DNA of 64,000 bases from Cadophora sp. MPI-SDFR-AT-0126 (GCA_020747065.1 JAGMVK010000024.1:620001-684000); one strand, 5' to 3'. Shown: positions 11,991 through 23,480, counted from the stretch's first letter. Made by a program: numbers and translations. Notes: generated by a model from the sequence alone, not told the origin.

Positions 11991-14285
11991 ATGGCATCCG
12001 GATTGATTGTCGACGATCCAGTTTCCCCAAGGCGATCGTATCAATCGTATCAAAATCGAAATGGGACGTACCCAGCTCCGATACGACCCAAGAATGCATT
12101 TTTGCATGCCGACGACCCGAAACACCTTGAGCTGCTGAACACGCTGCTCGAACTCCAGGCACTCGACATTGAGAGCCATTTCGACCTTCCCCAGCTCATC
12201 GTGTGTGGGTCGCAGTCATCGGGAAAGAGCTCTGTTCTTGAGGCCATCACCGAAATCCCTTTTCCACGAAGCGAGAACACCTGCACACGCTTTGTGACAA
12301 AGGTCACTCTGCGAACGCATCCGGAGGATATAGTTGAGGTCAGAATCGAACAGGCACCAGGCTCTCAAACGCCCGTCCCTCGCTTCCCTCCCATCACGAA
12401 ACCTGAGAATCTGTCGAGAGAGCTCCAGGATCAGTTCGAGAAGGCATCAGTTGCCATCCTTGGCGCCCAAAAACAGACCAAGTTCTCTCGTGATGTCCTA
12501 AGCATCACCATATCTGGCCCCGATCGACCGATTCTGCAGATCCTGGATCTTCCTGGGTTGATCCTCCACGATGCCTCGGACAAGAAGAATATCCAACTGG
12601 TGCATGATATTGTTGAGTTCGAGATGAAGAAGTCCAACTCCACGATCCTAGCTGTTGTCCCAGCAACCATAGACTTCAAGAACCAGGGAGTCCTCGCCCT
12701 TTGTGAGGAGCACGATAGCAAAGGAGAGAGAACAGTGGGTATCATCACACGACCTGATCTGGTCCAGAGGACGCAGGCCGAAACTTGCGTTGCAATTGCT
12801 CAGGGACGGCGGAAGGACGAAGTGAGTGTCGATCACGATTGGCATGTACTCCGCAATCGAAGTTCAGAGGAGCTGAGGGATGGCACAACAATTGAAGAAA
12901 GGGATGCCAGGGAAAGAGAACTTCTTAGCAGAGAACCGTGGGCTCAGCTTGGGCCCGAGAATTTGGGGATTGACACCTTACGAACTCGTCTTCGCACAAT
13001 CCTATTCGGAGCAGCGGGCCGGGAATTCCCCATCCTGGCGGAAAAGACAAGAGTTCAGTTGGAGCAACTGGCTGTAGAACGAAAGCGACTCGGAGGAGAC
13101 AACAGGTCGGAGAAGGAAAAGCAGGACGTCTTCGACGCTGCCACAAGATCGCTCACCACACGGACCGAATTCTATGTCGAGGGCATCACCCGACAAGATA
13201 CAATCCACCTGGGACCCGATCATGCTATTCATCTGCGAGCCAGGATCGTCGAGCAGAGTGAGCTGTTCCGCGATCGTATGGTCAACGAAGGACATTCGTA
13301 TACCAGTCAACTGGAACTCTCCGGAGTCAATCCAGACGCAGATCTTCGCTCGATCGCCATCAAGTGTCGAGTATCCGCTATGGAGAAACTGGAGCCCAGA
13401 TCCAAAGCATCCGAAGTTGAGATACAAGAGGCCAAGAAGTACCTCAATGAGAAGCGTGGAATGGAGCTGCCGGGAACATACGACCCGCGACGCATTAATG
13501 ATTTCTTCTGGGAGCAATCCAAGTCCTGGAACCAGATCGCCGAAGAGCACATCGGGAAGACTTACGAGCATTGTGAGCTCTACTTCAAGCATGCTACTGC
13601 CGTGGCGTTTGCTCCGGAAGCACTCAACGACAGCAAGCACACGTTTGGGAACCACAAGGTTGTCGCGGGCCGAGTTTTCAAGCTGATCTGCAAGGGATTG
13701 GAGACCATGAAGACGGAGGCTAAAGCAGAGCTGAAGAAAATCGAAGTCGATCGAACACAGACCCAGCTGAATTTCAACCCCAAGTACTTGGCAGAATACA
13801 GACAGCAGAGAAATGCGAGGAACGCTGCCAGAGCCATCAATGCAGTCGTGAAGGATTCGGTCTTGCAAAATAAGGATGCCAAACGGCCGCCACCTGAGCT
13901 GAACCCCAACACGCTAGCAGAACTGCAGAACCGGCACACTCAGGACGATCGGACGGGGGAGGAGGCTGATGATTTCCTGCGAGCTGCTTGGATTCACTAC
14001 CGGGTATGAGAACTCCATTTCTTGCTAAACGGCCCAGCTAGCTAACAGCATGAATAGTTCATGAGAGACTGCTACATCGCAAATGTTCTGACTCAGGTCG
14101 TGGAAAGGCATTTCATGCGACGCCTTAGCGCACTGGTTCCCGATGTTCGGAACATCGAAGCGAAAGACTTCCAAAGACTGGTCGAAGAAGATAGAGATCT
14201 CGAGCGAAGGAAAGATGAGCTGAAGCGAAAGAGTGACGTCCTTGAAAAATGTCTGGAGATTCTAGAGCGGTCGAGGTGGGCGTGA
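11991..14285 (+). CDS. Dynamin-superfamily GTPase, Mx-like fungal type
   Basis: Exon 1 is 11991-14003 and exon 2 is 14058-14285, separated by a 54-bp intron (GTATGA...AATAG). The product is 746 residues. GTPase motifs are all present: G1 GSQSSGKS (73-80), the conserved Thr region after TRFVTKVTL (about 100), G3 DLPG (186-189) and G4 TRPD (253-256). A middle/stalk region follows. Exon 2 encodes the C-terminal helical GTPase-effector segment (RDCYIANVLTQVVERHF, then a charged coiled coil). Dynamins oligomerise on membranes and hydrolyse GTP. There is no PH or Pro-rich domain, as in Mx-like and many uncharacterised fungal dynamins. No lesion is seen. Confidence 0.92.
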
Positions 14286-15355
14286 ATAGATAGATAGACC
14301 TCGGCAAGACGAGTGGTCTGTAGAAGTAGAAATTTTATAGATTTGATGTGGTATTACTACTTGCCCTAAGTTTTGCCTACTTTGCTGTTACATCTCTTTT
14401 CCTATTATTCACATGATCTTCTAACTATTGACATTGTAAATAAATGCACTCAATGTGTCTCCGTACCTGGAACAAGCCTCGCCATTCTCATCCGTCTTCT
14501 CAGCCAAGTCGCCGGCTACGGTGCTGTGAGCGTCAAACTCTTGTCATCACAAGCCCATCCACTTTCTACCATGCAGCTGTGAATCGTATGAAATATAATA
14601 CGGAAACCCGTTTTAACGATTTAGGACTTTAGTTCTTTATGTCAAGACAAGAGCAAGAGCATTAGGCTATTTATCCTTCTTCCCGGCCAAACGACTTCCC
14701 ACTCTACAGCGCGGTCGTCTCCCTCTAGCGATAACTTAAATCTCACGCGCGTAGCCTAGAATGCACTTCTGTAAATTAATTCTCTGCCCAGATTCCTCCC
14801 CCTCCTCTATCTCTATCCTTACTTCCAGTCCGTCTCCAGTTCGGACTACCGCAACGCCGCACTGCTGGAAAAATTCCCTAGTCGCTGCTGCTGTCCGGTG
14901 TTCTTCCTTCCACACCCATCTTCACACCAACGGAACCACTATTTAGCTCATTGATCATGCCGGCGCCTTCTGACTCTGGTCTTCGCGTGCGGTGTGGTGC
15001 TCTGCATGGATACGAGGACTGTCCCGAATCTTAGACTGAGTAACTTATGTGACGGGTTCTCTCTCTCTCTCTCTCTCTCTCTCACGGCTGCGATGAATGG
15101 CGTGCTGAAGAGAAATCTGCCGCCACGTTCTTTGACGCTCAAGTTGAAGTGTTGAAGTCAAGGTGTTTGTTTGCTTGGTACTATACTAACAAGCCCGGGC
15201 TTTCTTCGGCCTATCCGCCCCTGCACCCACGATTCGCCCGCCGCCCCAGCCACCAACCCCAAAAGGCTTTAGCTCGAGGCACAAAAGATACCTCGAGAAC
15301 TGAAAATGTCGCCAAACTCTCTCGAAGTAAACAACACAAGACTTCCTCGAGAAAG
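14286..15355. other. Intergenic region with a CT microsatellite
   Basis: Spacer between the dynamin gene and the His-rich protein gene. No gene is supported. It contains a CT dinucleotide run near 15058-15083. Confidence 0.5.
15058..15083. repeat. (CT)n microsatellite
   Basis: About 12 consecutive CT units, roughly 275 bp upstream of the His-rich protein start codon. Pyrimidine tracts are common in fungal promoters. Confidence 0.9.
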
Positions 15356-18212
15356 ATGTCAAAACATCACCACAACCACCCCGACCACCACTGCGATCGC
15401 GACTCCCACTGTGATCATGATGACGGCTGTTCGGAGGGAGCATCGTGCTTCAATGAGCCTTGTGTGTCACGCGCACAGTATGAGGCTACCGCTGAAGGTA
15501 TGTTGACAATGATTCTTTTGTGTGCGTGAGTGGGTGGGTGCACGCATGCACTCACGCAGGCACGACCCCAGGCGTGTCAACCTGTCTTTGCTGAAGAGCT
15601 CGCGTTCAAGAAATGGACTGGTATCGTGATGTCCTTCAAAGGTGAAAGGAAGCATCGACGAAGGAGGAGGAAGAACACCAAGAAAAGGAGGGAGAGGAGG
15701 AAGAAAAAAAGAAAAAGAAGAAGACCGAAGGGAAGAAAATGGAGCATAAGGAGATGAGAGAAAAAAGAATATACACGGCGAGAAGAACAGCGAGGACAAC
15801 AGCGATAAGAACAGCAAGCGGAGGCAAGATTGGAAGCAGATCGAACTCGGCTGACGATTTCCAGTGAATGACGGATTGTACCGTGAGCTACGGTCGCTTT
15901 CAGGTCAACATCAACATCCACATCCCGGTCGATGCGACATCAGCGACAATCGCAGCCACACCTCGGGTTCAGCCTATCAGAATCTTTTCTATCCCCACCA
16001 CTACCACCACCACCACCACCATCACGATCAGCACAATTGTCACGGCCTTTCGAAACTTGAAAAACTCATACTTAATTGCAACCACGACGACGAAATGGCA
16101 GAAAAGTTTGAGCCTACTACAATCGCTACCACCAGTAAGCTGGCCAGCAAGAGTTCAACTGAGTTTGAGAGCGAGGCTCTACGCCCACGAGGAATTTCTG
16201 CCAACAGTCCATTCTCGGATGAGCACTTTTTCAACATTGCGGCAAAATTGATTGGAGAGATCCCCCCACCCGAGCTCAAATCCCTACTTGGTGATATTTA
16301 TGTCGAATTCGACCCCAAGGAAGCCAAAGCTGCTTGCGAACGCTATCAGAACTTCTGCGAAGCGCAATGGACAGCGAATGTCTACCACCGCTTCTTCCTC
16401 AAGGAGGACCAGCTATCGGAAAGTGTTGGTATCGAGCGGGAGCTTCAACCTCGTCTCAGATGGACTGGACCTTTTACTAATATCTGCCTTCCTCCTCTTG
16501 TTTGTCTTGACCGAAGAGGGTTTTTCCTCCCTGTCTCCAAAATGCTCTGGCTTCCAGGTGTCCAAACCAGTTGCTTGCCCGACCGTTGTTATTACGTCCG
16601 CCGACAACTTCACGAAGATGAGGAGGTACTGCCATCGATTCGCACAACAGCTCACACCATGACAGGGGTTGAGACTGGCCCACCATATCTTGTTACCGAA
16701 GATAAGAGACCTGCTCGGAAAGGAGGCGAAAAGGAAGCTCTCCAGTACCTCGCCTTGGTCACGGCTAGTCTCTTGCACGAGCAGCTTCTTCTCTGGAGTA
16801 TGGGAAAAGAAGCTCACGCCAAAAACGAGATTTCCTTGGACGATGCTGGTTTACAGATATTTGGGATGACAAATTGGGGCGAGAATGTCAAACTCTTCAG
16901 GATGGCTATTCGTCCCAGCAGCCAAGAGGAGTTGAACAGGCTTGGCAATACAAAGCGATATGCTCGTTACGATCTCACGCGCCTGGGAGCTTTCAATCTT
17001 AAAAACGAAGAGAAATGCGAACGATTGAAGACATGTATGAACTACATCCATTGGTGGGGCTTGACAGTTCACAAGAACGCAGTGGCTGTAAAGGCTGAGG
17101 ACGCACTTCGTGGCCCAGCCAAGACCATAGAGGGTTATCTGGAGCGTTTACCAAAGATAGCATTCTTCTACACATCTCCAACAACACTCGGCTTCCACAC
17201 GCTTTCGGATGGGGGCCGTCCGCCACTTTCTGCGCTTGGTTCCACGGTAAGATTGCTTGCTTTTCCCCGCATCGCTTTGCTCACAATGAAACTAGACTTA
17301 CAGCCCAAGCCCACTTCATACATCAATATCAACTCTCAAAGCAGGAGAGGTAGTATATCTTTCCATCACAGTCATTTAATCTTACTAACAGCAGCTACAG
17401 ACAGAGATTCCAGATGCTACACCCGAGATCAAGCCATTAGAAAAACCGAAGCCTCGGACAAGAAATTCTGCGAAGTCAGGTCCTGCACCTAAGACGATAC
17501 CCTCATCACACAAGCCAAATCCAACTCCAACAAAGCCGTCGCCAAAGCCGAACCCCACCTCGAACCCCAAACAAGTAGCAGCAAAGCCCAAACCCACAGC
17601 AAATCCAAAAAGAGCTGCAGCAAAGCCCTTAGTGAAGGCACGATCTTCGACCAGGGAGCCAAAGGCCGGAGAGCCCCTTGTAGAGATGGATATGAATAAA
17701 ACCCAGCTTCCAATCAAAGTTTCCTCACGTCAGGGAATATCGTCTTCACTTACAAAGGTTCGTCTGCTCTTTCCGCCCTCGTCCCCGCCCCCGCCCCCTG
17801 CTTTCCCTTGTTTCCCCTTTCCTTTCCTTCAACAAAATTGCTTAGCCTTTCCTTCCCCTGATCTGATATCCTATAGCGTCTCGCCGACCCAAGCACTCAG
17901 CGCCTCACCCAGCCTACCACACGCCACACTTCCACCTCCACCTCCACGTCCACCTCCAAACCAAACCTCCAACAAGCACAAACACGACCGTACACGCCCT
18001 CTTCAGCAGTACACCTAAAGAATAAAGTACCTACACAAGGAATCAAAGTCAAAGGGATGAATTCCGTAGCAGGACGAAAAGCAAGCGGACAAGGACTAGT
18101 AGGAGAACAATCGCCATCACCATTGCCAGCCGCAACAACAACAGCAAGGAAATCTCATCGCGCTAGAAGAGCTGATGCTAGGGATAAAGTTAGAGGACAG
18201 CTGCGATTTTGA
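15356..18212 (+). CDS. Unrecognised His-rich, Lys/Pro-tailed protein (four exons)
   Basis: Proposed exons are 15356-15497, 15865-17246, 17401-17757 and 17877-18212 (introns 367, 154 and 119 bp), all in phase, giving about 738 residues. The N-terminus is MSKHHHNHPDHHCDRD with spaced His and Cys. A run with ten His in about ten positions lies near residues 92-101, suggesting metal binding. Residues about 130-500 look globular (EHFFNIAAKLIGEIPP; LALVTASLLHEQLLLW) but belong to no family I recognise. The last two exons encode a basic, Lys/Pro/Ala/Thr-rich disordered tail (KPNPTPTKPSPKPNP) ending QLRF. The third exon is open in a different frame from the second, so the 17247-17400 intron is required; its acceptor could also be 6 or 9 bases upstream. 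An alternative small exon at 17304 would end the protein early at about 17490. Confidence 0.65.
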
Positions 18213-18351
18213 GTAGATGGAGAAATAGAGAGGTGGTGCTTGGATGGGGTAGAGATGCAAGGGGGGTTTGTGTAGATGTTTGGGACTGGACTGGACTGGA
18301 GTGGTGGCGTATGGATGCGAAAACTGATATTTGGGGGAGGTTAGGGTACTA

Positions 18352-18373
18352 ATGGATGGATGGATGGATGGAT
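18352..18373. repeat. (TGGA)n microsatellite
   Basis: Five tandem TGGA units just downstream of the His-rich protein gene. Confidence 0.9.
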
Positions 18374-18480
18374 TAAGTGTATTAGTTGAGCTTTGTAACA
18401 TTAGTTTTTATGTACGTACTTTTGTAGAGGGTGATAGGTTTGGAGTTGAGGCGTAGGGGGGTGGGTGGTTTACAAACAAA

Positions 18481-18506
18481 TGAAGAAATGAAGAAATGAA
18501 GAAATG
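18481..18506. repeat. Short tandem repeat, unit TGAAGAAA
   Basis: About three copies of an 8-bp unit, immediately downstream of the small minus-strand gene's stop codon. Confidence 0.8.
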
Positions 18507-18524
18507 TTATGAAAATCATAGCAT

Positions 18525-18827
18525 CTATGCCTTCTGCTGCAGCCCATGGAATCGTGCTAGATTACTTAGTGCTGCAGGCTCCCCTGCCGTCAGCATCTCT
18601 TTGAAATCACGCTCTAGCGCCAGAAGATTGAAGTTATGGGCATCAAGCTGTGCTTTGAGAAGTTTCCGCTCCTTCGCTTGGGGACAGAATTGACTCTCAT
18701 CTTCAGGAGCTGCAGTATCTGGGGCAGACGGGTCAGTCCTCTCCGTCTCCTAACAGCGCAGACTTCGAATTACTCCCGCGATCTCATTACTTGGAGCATG
18801 GATCTGCTCTGCTCGCTCCTTCGGCAT
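18525..18827 (-). CDS. Small unrecognised two-exon gene (76 residues)
   Basis: Exon 1 (18827-18791) encodes MPKERAEQIHAP. A 72-bp intron follows (18790-18719, GTAATG...CCCCAG), then exon 2 (18718-18525), ending LQQKA before a TAG. The splice is in phase. Exon 2 is amphipathic and charged (KERKLLKAQLDAHNFNLLAL), suggesting a helix or short coiled coil. No family is recognised. Both exons are shorter than usual ORF thresholds. A longer gene with more upstream exons is possible. Confidence 0.45.
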
Positions 18828-19158
18828 CTTCCTTCTCCTGGATTCTCATTCCGCTTATTGATCAGTTGGTTGGTAGACTCGAGGTATGTGTCTGGGGACT
18901 GTGGGATGGCGCTGAGGGTTATTTGAAGATGGAGTGGGCTGTCGTGGTGGAAAGGGAACGGGGTGCCGGATTTTTTGGATGGGGGTGTGTTGGTGGTGCT
19001 GTGGTGCTTGTCAGTTGATACGTGAGTATAAAGTGAAAGGGAAAAACGTGCCTGTGCTCGGAATTCGGCGCTTCCCGCTTATCTTGACGCGTTTGAAAAG
19101 CTTTCAATATGTATACACTCCACTCTACAACACAGTCTCTCGCTAGAGATACCCCTTT
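18828..19158. other. Spacer, nothing recognised
   Basis: Short region between two minus-strand genes; probably promoter and 3' flank. Confidence 0.4.
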
Positions 19159-20440
19159 CTATAATCCGACCATGCCTCGGTGGATCAGCATGAAAATCAC
19201 CGCGAGAACAGGGAAGCAGACGATGTCTAGAAAATGATTAAACCACCTCGTAATCGTATAGTATTGGCGTGTATTGTCTGTCAAGGCCCGTCCTTCTTCA
19301 TCACCCTCGAAAGCGGAAGAGGAGTTTGACGTATGTTGGGGAGCTTCGGGGGCAGGTGACCGTGTCGAACGAGAAGGAAGTGACAGTAGAGAGTGAAGAA
19401 GCGATTCGACAAAACCCCAGGTCAGAACAACACCCACAATCAGCACCCACCCTTTGACCCAAAAGCCAAGTCCAAGCTCTCTCAACTTCATCTGAAGCGT
19501 CGATCTTAGATGATGTAGGCGTGGAAGCGTGCATATAAATGGAAGCGCGACAAGGGCCAGGCCGATGGGCAGTTTTAATGCAGTTGAGAAGATTAGGTTG
19601 GTGTAGATGATGGTAATGAATATCCCGATTCCGTAAAATATATCAGGGTGATCGAGGTTATGATTTTGAAAATAGTGTGTAGTAGCGTAGAGAATGTCGG
19701 AGTTGGACCGCTGTCTGGGATATCAATTCTCGCGCGAACTAGATTGGGATATGGGGTAGTGATTGTTGGAGCGTGGGAGCGTGACTTGGAGAATTGATTG
19801 TCGCCATCGGGTTTGCGGTTGAAGCTGTTGCAGAGGTAATAGGACATTCACATGATGCAGAGATCCGAGAAGAGTCTAGTTTCCGTCTTGTCATTGTTGT
19901 GGTAGGAAGTGACGAGCCATGCGGCGTAGAGATACAAGAAGAATATTTCTGTCGATCCGATGCTGAACTAAAATCTCTCCAAGTCTGTGGTTTCCTACTC
20001 TATGTCCTGTCTTTTGAACACGGCGTTACGCTGTAAGAGATATCACCAGGCTCATCTCTGGCAGTGAAGTATCCGATGCGACGGGTATTCTAGGATCAGG
20101 AATATGTCCATTTGGAAGGTGAATATGACTATGGTGTTTATACTGGAAGCCATTGCCCAAGCCAACCTTAAGGAATGAACTCTCGGCAGCTGCATTGGTG
20201 AGAAGCAACCGCGGGGCGGAGAGGATTGTATCGAGGCTCTGTGGTGAGGCAGAAGAAAGCGCGTTTGGTGGAAACGTAGTCAATTGAATTACAGGATATA
20301 GGATCTCGGAATCTGGGGCTGTAGCAGCAGTGGTATTCGTCGGATAACGTGGACGACAGTAGGCAGGACATGGTCGAGGGCGAAAGCGAGGACGAAGAGG
20401 AGGACAAGTTGGGGTCGAGAATTTTTCTTTCTGTAGTGAT
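19159..20440 (-). pseudogene. Multi-pass membrane protein gene, probably damaged
   Basis: The last exon is clear: from 19714 to the stop at 19159, 185 codons (SNSDILYATTHYFQ, NLDHPDIFYGIGIF), with at least three hydrophobic helices and a C-terminal TM segment before LIHRGMVGL. It joins in phase, over an intron at 19851-19715 (GTGAAT...CCCAG), to a segment 19967-19852 with the TM stretch IFFLYLYAAWLV. Upstream a hydrophobic stretch (LVLLFVLAFALDH) near 20390-20340 lies in another frame. TAG codons near 20005 and 19970 in the FSIGSTEIFF frame either fall in an intron (20046-19968) or are Gln/Trp codons mutated by C-to-T/G-to-A changes. I could not build one intact model to the N-terminus, hence the pseudogene label. 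Family unknown. Confidence 0.5.
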
Positions 20441-20769
20441 CGTGGAATTACGACAGTTAGTATGTCTCTATGTTTATGCAGGTTATTGATCAGTTGGTTG
20501 GCATAGGACAGCGGAGTAAGTTTGATTATTCGTCTGGTTCAACAGAGAGACATGTGCAAGGAAGAGTGGGTAGATGTATAATATTGTATGTAGAGATCAT
20601 GGGATATGGGAAGAAGGTGGTCGGTTGGATTGAAGTATGATATGAAGGCGAGGAAATTGCGAAGGAAGAAAAACAAAGTAAGCACTTATACTTACAGGAC
20701 TGCGTGTGAGAGCGAATGTTTCCGATCGTATGATTCGTGCCAGGCCCGCAGCTTGGGTCAATAATATGG

Positions 20770-20791
20770 CTGACTGACTGACTGACTGACT
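20770..20791. repeat. (TGAC)n microsatellite
   Basis: About five tandem TGAC units. Confidence 0.9.
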
Positions 20792-20832
20792 GGGTCGGTC
20801 GGAATCAAGCGAGAACGTCAACAATTGGCGCG

Positions 20833-20859
20833 GGGCGGAGCGGAGCGGAGCGGAGCGGG
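20833..20859. repeat. (GGAGC)n short tandem repeat
   Basis: Four to five tandem GGAGC units in a GC-rich patch. Confidence 0.85.
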
Positions 20860-21068
20860 GTTGGCCAGTGTGACATGGCCGCCCATCGACTGGCCCTGCC
20901 TGATAACCTCCGCGAAGGTTATCTGGCAACGAGAAAAGAGTGTCAGAAATCAGAATCAAGATTTTAATTGTATTTGGAGCAAAACAACCAAGTAGTTAAA
21001 CTTGAATATATGCTCTAGTATATATCTTTAGCTTTATAAATTAATCTGTTTACATATTCAACTGGATC

Positions 21069-21098
21069 CTATCCGACGGGCTGCTGCCAGAATTACAC
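21069..21098 (+). repeat. Left terminal inverted repeat of the piggyBac-like element
   Basis: Begins CTATCCGACGGGCTGCTGCC and ends ATTACAC; inverse match to 23091-23120 with a single A/G difference. Confidence 0.9.
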
Positions 21099-21653
21099 TG
21101 GTCCGTGCGCCAGGACGCCTCGGCTAATTCTGACCAATGAGAGAGCCGCATTTCTAAGGAAAGGTACAGATATTACTTAACATCTATGAAATTCTGCAAA
21201 ACAGGGCCTTATTTTACACAGGTGTACAGCGCACTCTTTACAGCTAAACCAGCTGAGATTACCCTTAGAAGGGCGAGCCCGGTTTGCTGCAATTTCTCCC
21301 AATGCAACTCTTTTCTGTGGCTGGTCTGAGAACCTCCCTCCTTTACATGCAACGCACTACCCCCTCTTTGCTATCTTGACGCGTTGATGAGTATATGGAG
21401 GCCTAGAATCGGCCTTTTGGCTTACTATAGAGACTCTCTTCTTCGGGCTACGTTGAGAGCTCTCTTCTGCCTTGCGAATCAGGCTACTTACCAATATCCG
21501 GCGGAATTCTTGTTAGCTACGGAAGGTCAAATTGCGTGGTTCCTCCACCTCTGCACGCTTTGCAAGCAAATAACAGTTCACAAGGATAAGCCGAAGTAGC
21601 TAGTGCTCGAGAGCTTGATGGCCTCCGCGGCGTACCTCATGTAAACCAGGCTT

Positions 21654-22974
21654 CTAGGCGATCAGCTGATCACCCTCGTCGATAGCTCCCATCTTATGGT
21701 TATATAGGTCGGCCATAATAGGTATAGGTAACTTCTTGACAACTTCGCCTTCTGCAAACACTACTCTTGATGTCTTTGCCTTTGAGCTAGTCTCCTTTGG
21801 GCGCTTCCTATACCGTTCTACGGTCTCCTCTGGGGATAAGACCGATGTCATGAAAAGTATAAAAGCTTGATCCTTCCACCTAATTTGCAGTGTTTTGCAG
21901 TCTTCTGTAGGGAAGGAATAGAGCGTCCCCCACGGAATAACATCGTTCTTGTCCGATTTCTTCAAGTTAAGGAGTTCTTGGATAACCCCGGAGTTGGTTC
22001 TACACGTCCCCGTGATACCAAATCCAAGTGTACGTGCGTAGGCAACGAATTTAGCTGAAACAAAGAGGTTATTAAGAAAGACGTGGTAACTGTAGCCAGT
22101 AAGAGGTGGCGGTAGCCTCTGGAGTAACTTAAGGCACACGGCTTGCGTCTTGTTGCCTTTATTTCCGGCTTTCTTCGTCCCTCCAAGTGCTACGGGCGTA
22201 GGGGTATCCACAGGCCTATTTCCGGCCCCTGGGATATGCTAATTCCAGCAGAGAATGAATCCCATACACGCAATTGCCTATACTTTAAAGCCGGTGGGCG
22301 TTGGCTTGTTTGGTACTGTAGTAGCCTCTTTTGCATGCCCCTCGTACTGGACGATACACTCATCTACAGCAATATCTTGTCCTGGAATATAGATAGACAG
22401 ATTCACGTCCTGGATATGCTGAGAGAGCTTTTCCACCTAGTAAAAGTTAGTAAAAATGATATCCGGTATTAAGCATTGTAAACTCTACTCGTTGGTACGG
22501 CTCGGAAGCCTTATCCCTCGCTAATCTCACACGCATATGGAGCTCTTGGAACCTATCCCTTGCCATATGCTTAGTTATATCGTGATAGGCCATATAATCC
22601 TTATCTGACTAATAGTCAGATATCTCATGCTGAATATTGTACGTCATATAAATTCGTATCGCAAAGTAGACGTAGAGCTCGCCGGCGCACGTGGGGTACC
22701 AAAGGAGTGGTCGTGCATATGGATTAGAATGGTCCTGAGCATCCCGGACGTACTCATTCGTCTTCTGGACTATCCAATCCATGATTTCTGGGGTATAATA
22801 CATAGTAAAAAGGGAGAGTGGATCGTCTGGATCGACCCCCTCTGGGATCCGGATCTCAGGGGGGTAATCAGGCAAATGCATAGGGTAAAACTTATCCCCG
22901 TGACTTTTTAGAGGCGGCGCATCCGGTCTACGGGTACCTGGATCCGTAGGATCAGCTATTGTATCCTCTGGCAT
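21654..22974 (-). pseudogene. piggyBac-like transposase with Trp-to-stop mutations
   Basis: The frame starts MPEDTIADPTDPGTRR at 22974. It carries the N-terminal PGBD signature (YYTPEIMDWIVQKTNEYV), crosses a 52-bp intron (22488-22437, GTAGAG...CTAAC...TTTACTAG), and continues with the DDE region (DIAVDECIVQYEGHAKEATT; VPNKPTPTGFKV) and C-terminal core (HVFLNNLFVSAKF, TGTCRTN) to 21654. Stops TAG at 22609-22611, 22278-22280 and 22239-22241 lie where piggyBac-type proteins carry Trp, so each looks like TGG to TAG. No frameshift is needed, which implies recent inactivation by point mutation rather than long drift. Confidence 0.88.
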
Positions 22975-23090
22975 TATAGTGATGATAAAACTGACGATTT
23001 TAGGTGGGAAATAGGGGGTTATTTACATATCAACAATGCCCTGGGCTTTTGGTGTTCCTTCGGAATAACTGTTGTTCCGCCCCGGGGCAG

Positions 23091-23120
23091 GTGTAATCCT
23101 GGCAGCAGCCCGTCGGATAG
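23091..23120 (-). repeat. Right terminal inverted repeat of the piggyBac-like element
   Basis: Ends GGCAGCAGCCCGTCGGATAG; inverse match to 21069-21098 with one mismatch. Confidence 0.9.
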
Positions 23121-23480
23121 AAGAGCGAGATCAAATCAATTCTGATTACATCAGATAGGATAGGATGAGATAGGACAAGTAGGACATCTCAATTCTGGGC
23201 CTCTGCCTCTTGCGCCCAGGCTAGCTTTAGCGTCAATAGGACTAGCCATGACCATGGCTATGGCTCTGGCTTACTGACTGTCATCACCTCCTCGACGTGC
23301 CATGACCGCCAGCGCCAACGTACCGTCCGGGCATCAAATTCTTCGCAATCTGCGGACTTATCAATGTAGTTTGAACTTCAAGCTGTACATGTACCTAGAC
23401 CTATTTTCCCTTCAATCCCTTCTTTTTGCTTCGACCTTACCCAGATCGTCTCACCGGCTTACACAGCCGCATCCACAACC
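23121..23480. other. Spacer right of the transposon
   Basis: Contains degenerate GATAGGA repeats around 23150-23180 and otherwise nothing recognised. Confidence 0.4.

Larger units (their letters stand above)
20441..21068. other. Region with simple repeats, no supported gene
   Basis: Flank of the piggyBac-like element. Apart from the two simple repeats listed separately, nothing gene-like is visible; a 120-codon minus-strand frame here is built from those repeats. Confidence 0.45.
21069..23120 (-). mobile_element. piggyBac-like DNA transposon, inactive
   Basis: About 2.05 kb bounded by 30-bp inverted repeats (21069-21098 and 23091-23120) that differ at one position, a G/A transition. It encodes one piggyBac-type (DDE_Tnp_1_7) transposase on the minus strand. 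No TTAA target duplication directly abuts the repeats (left flank GATC, right flank AAGA), so the true ends may differ slightly or the flanks have mutated. Three Trp codons of the transposase are now TAG, consistent with RIP. The element is non-autonomous as it stands. Confidence 0.85.

Noticed and set aside
13002..13868. 288-codon minus-strand open frame
   Set aside because: Antisense to the dynamin-like gene; no domain.
15577..15921. 114-codon minus-strand Leu/Ser/Phe-rich frame
   Set aside because: Produced by the purine-rich first intron of the His-rich gene read in antisense.
17304..17349. Small extra exon in the His-rich gene
   Set aside because: Using it leaves only the frame that stops near 17490 and loses the Lys/Pro-rich tail; kept only as a possible alternative isoform.
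17385..17717. 110-codon Gly/Phe-rich minus frame
   Set aside because: Antisense of the Lys/Pro-rich tail of the His-rich protein.
20597..20959. 120-codon minus frame
   Set aside because: Driven by TGAC and GGAGC tandem repeats; no motif.
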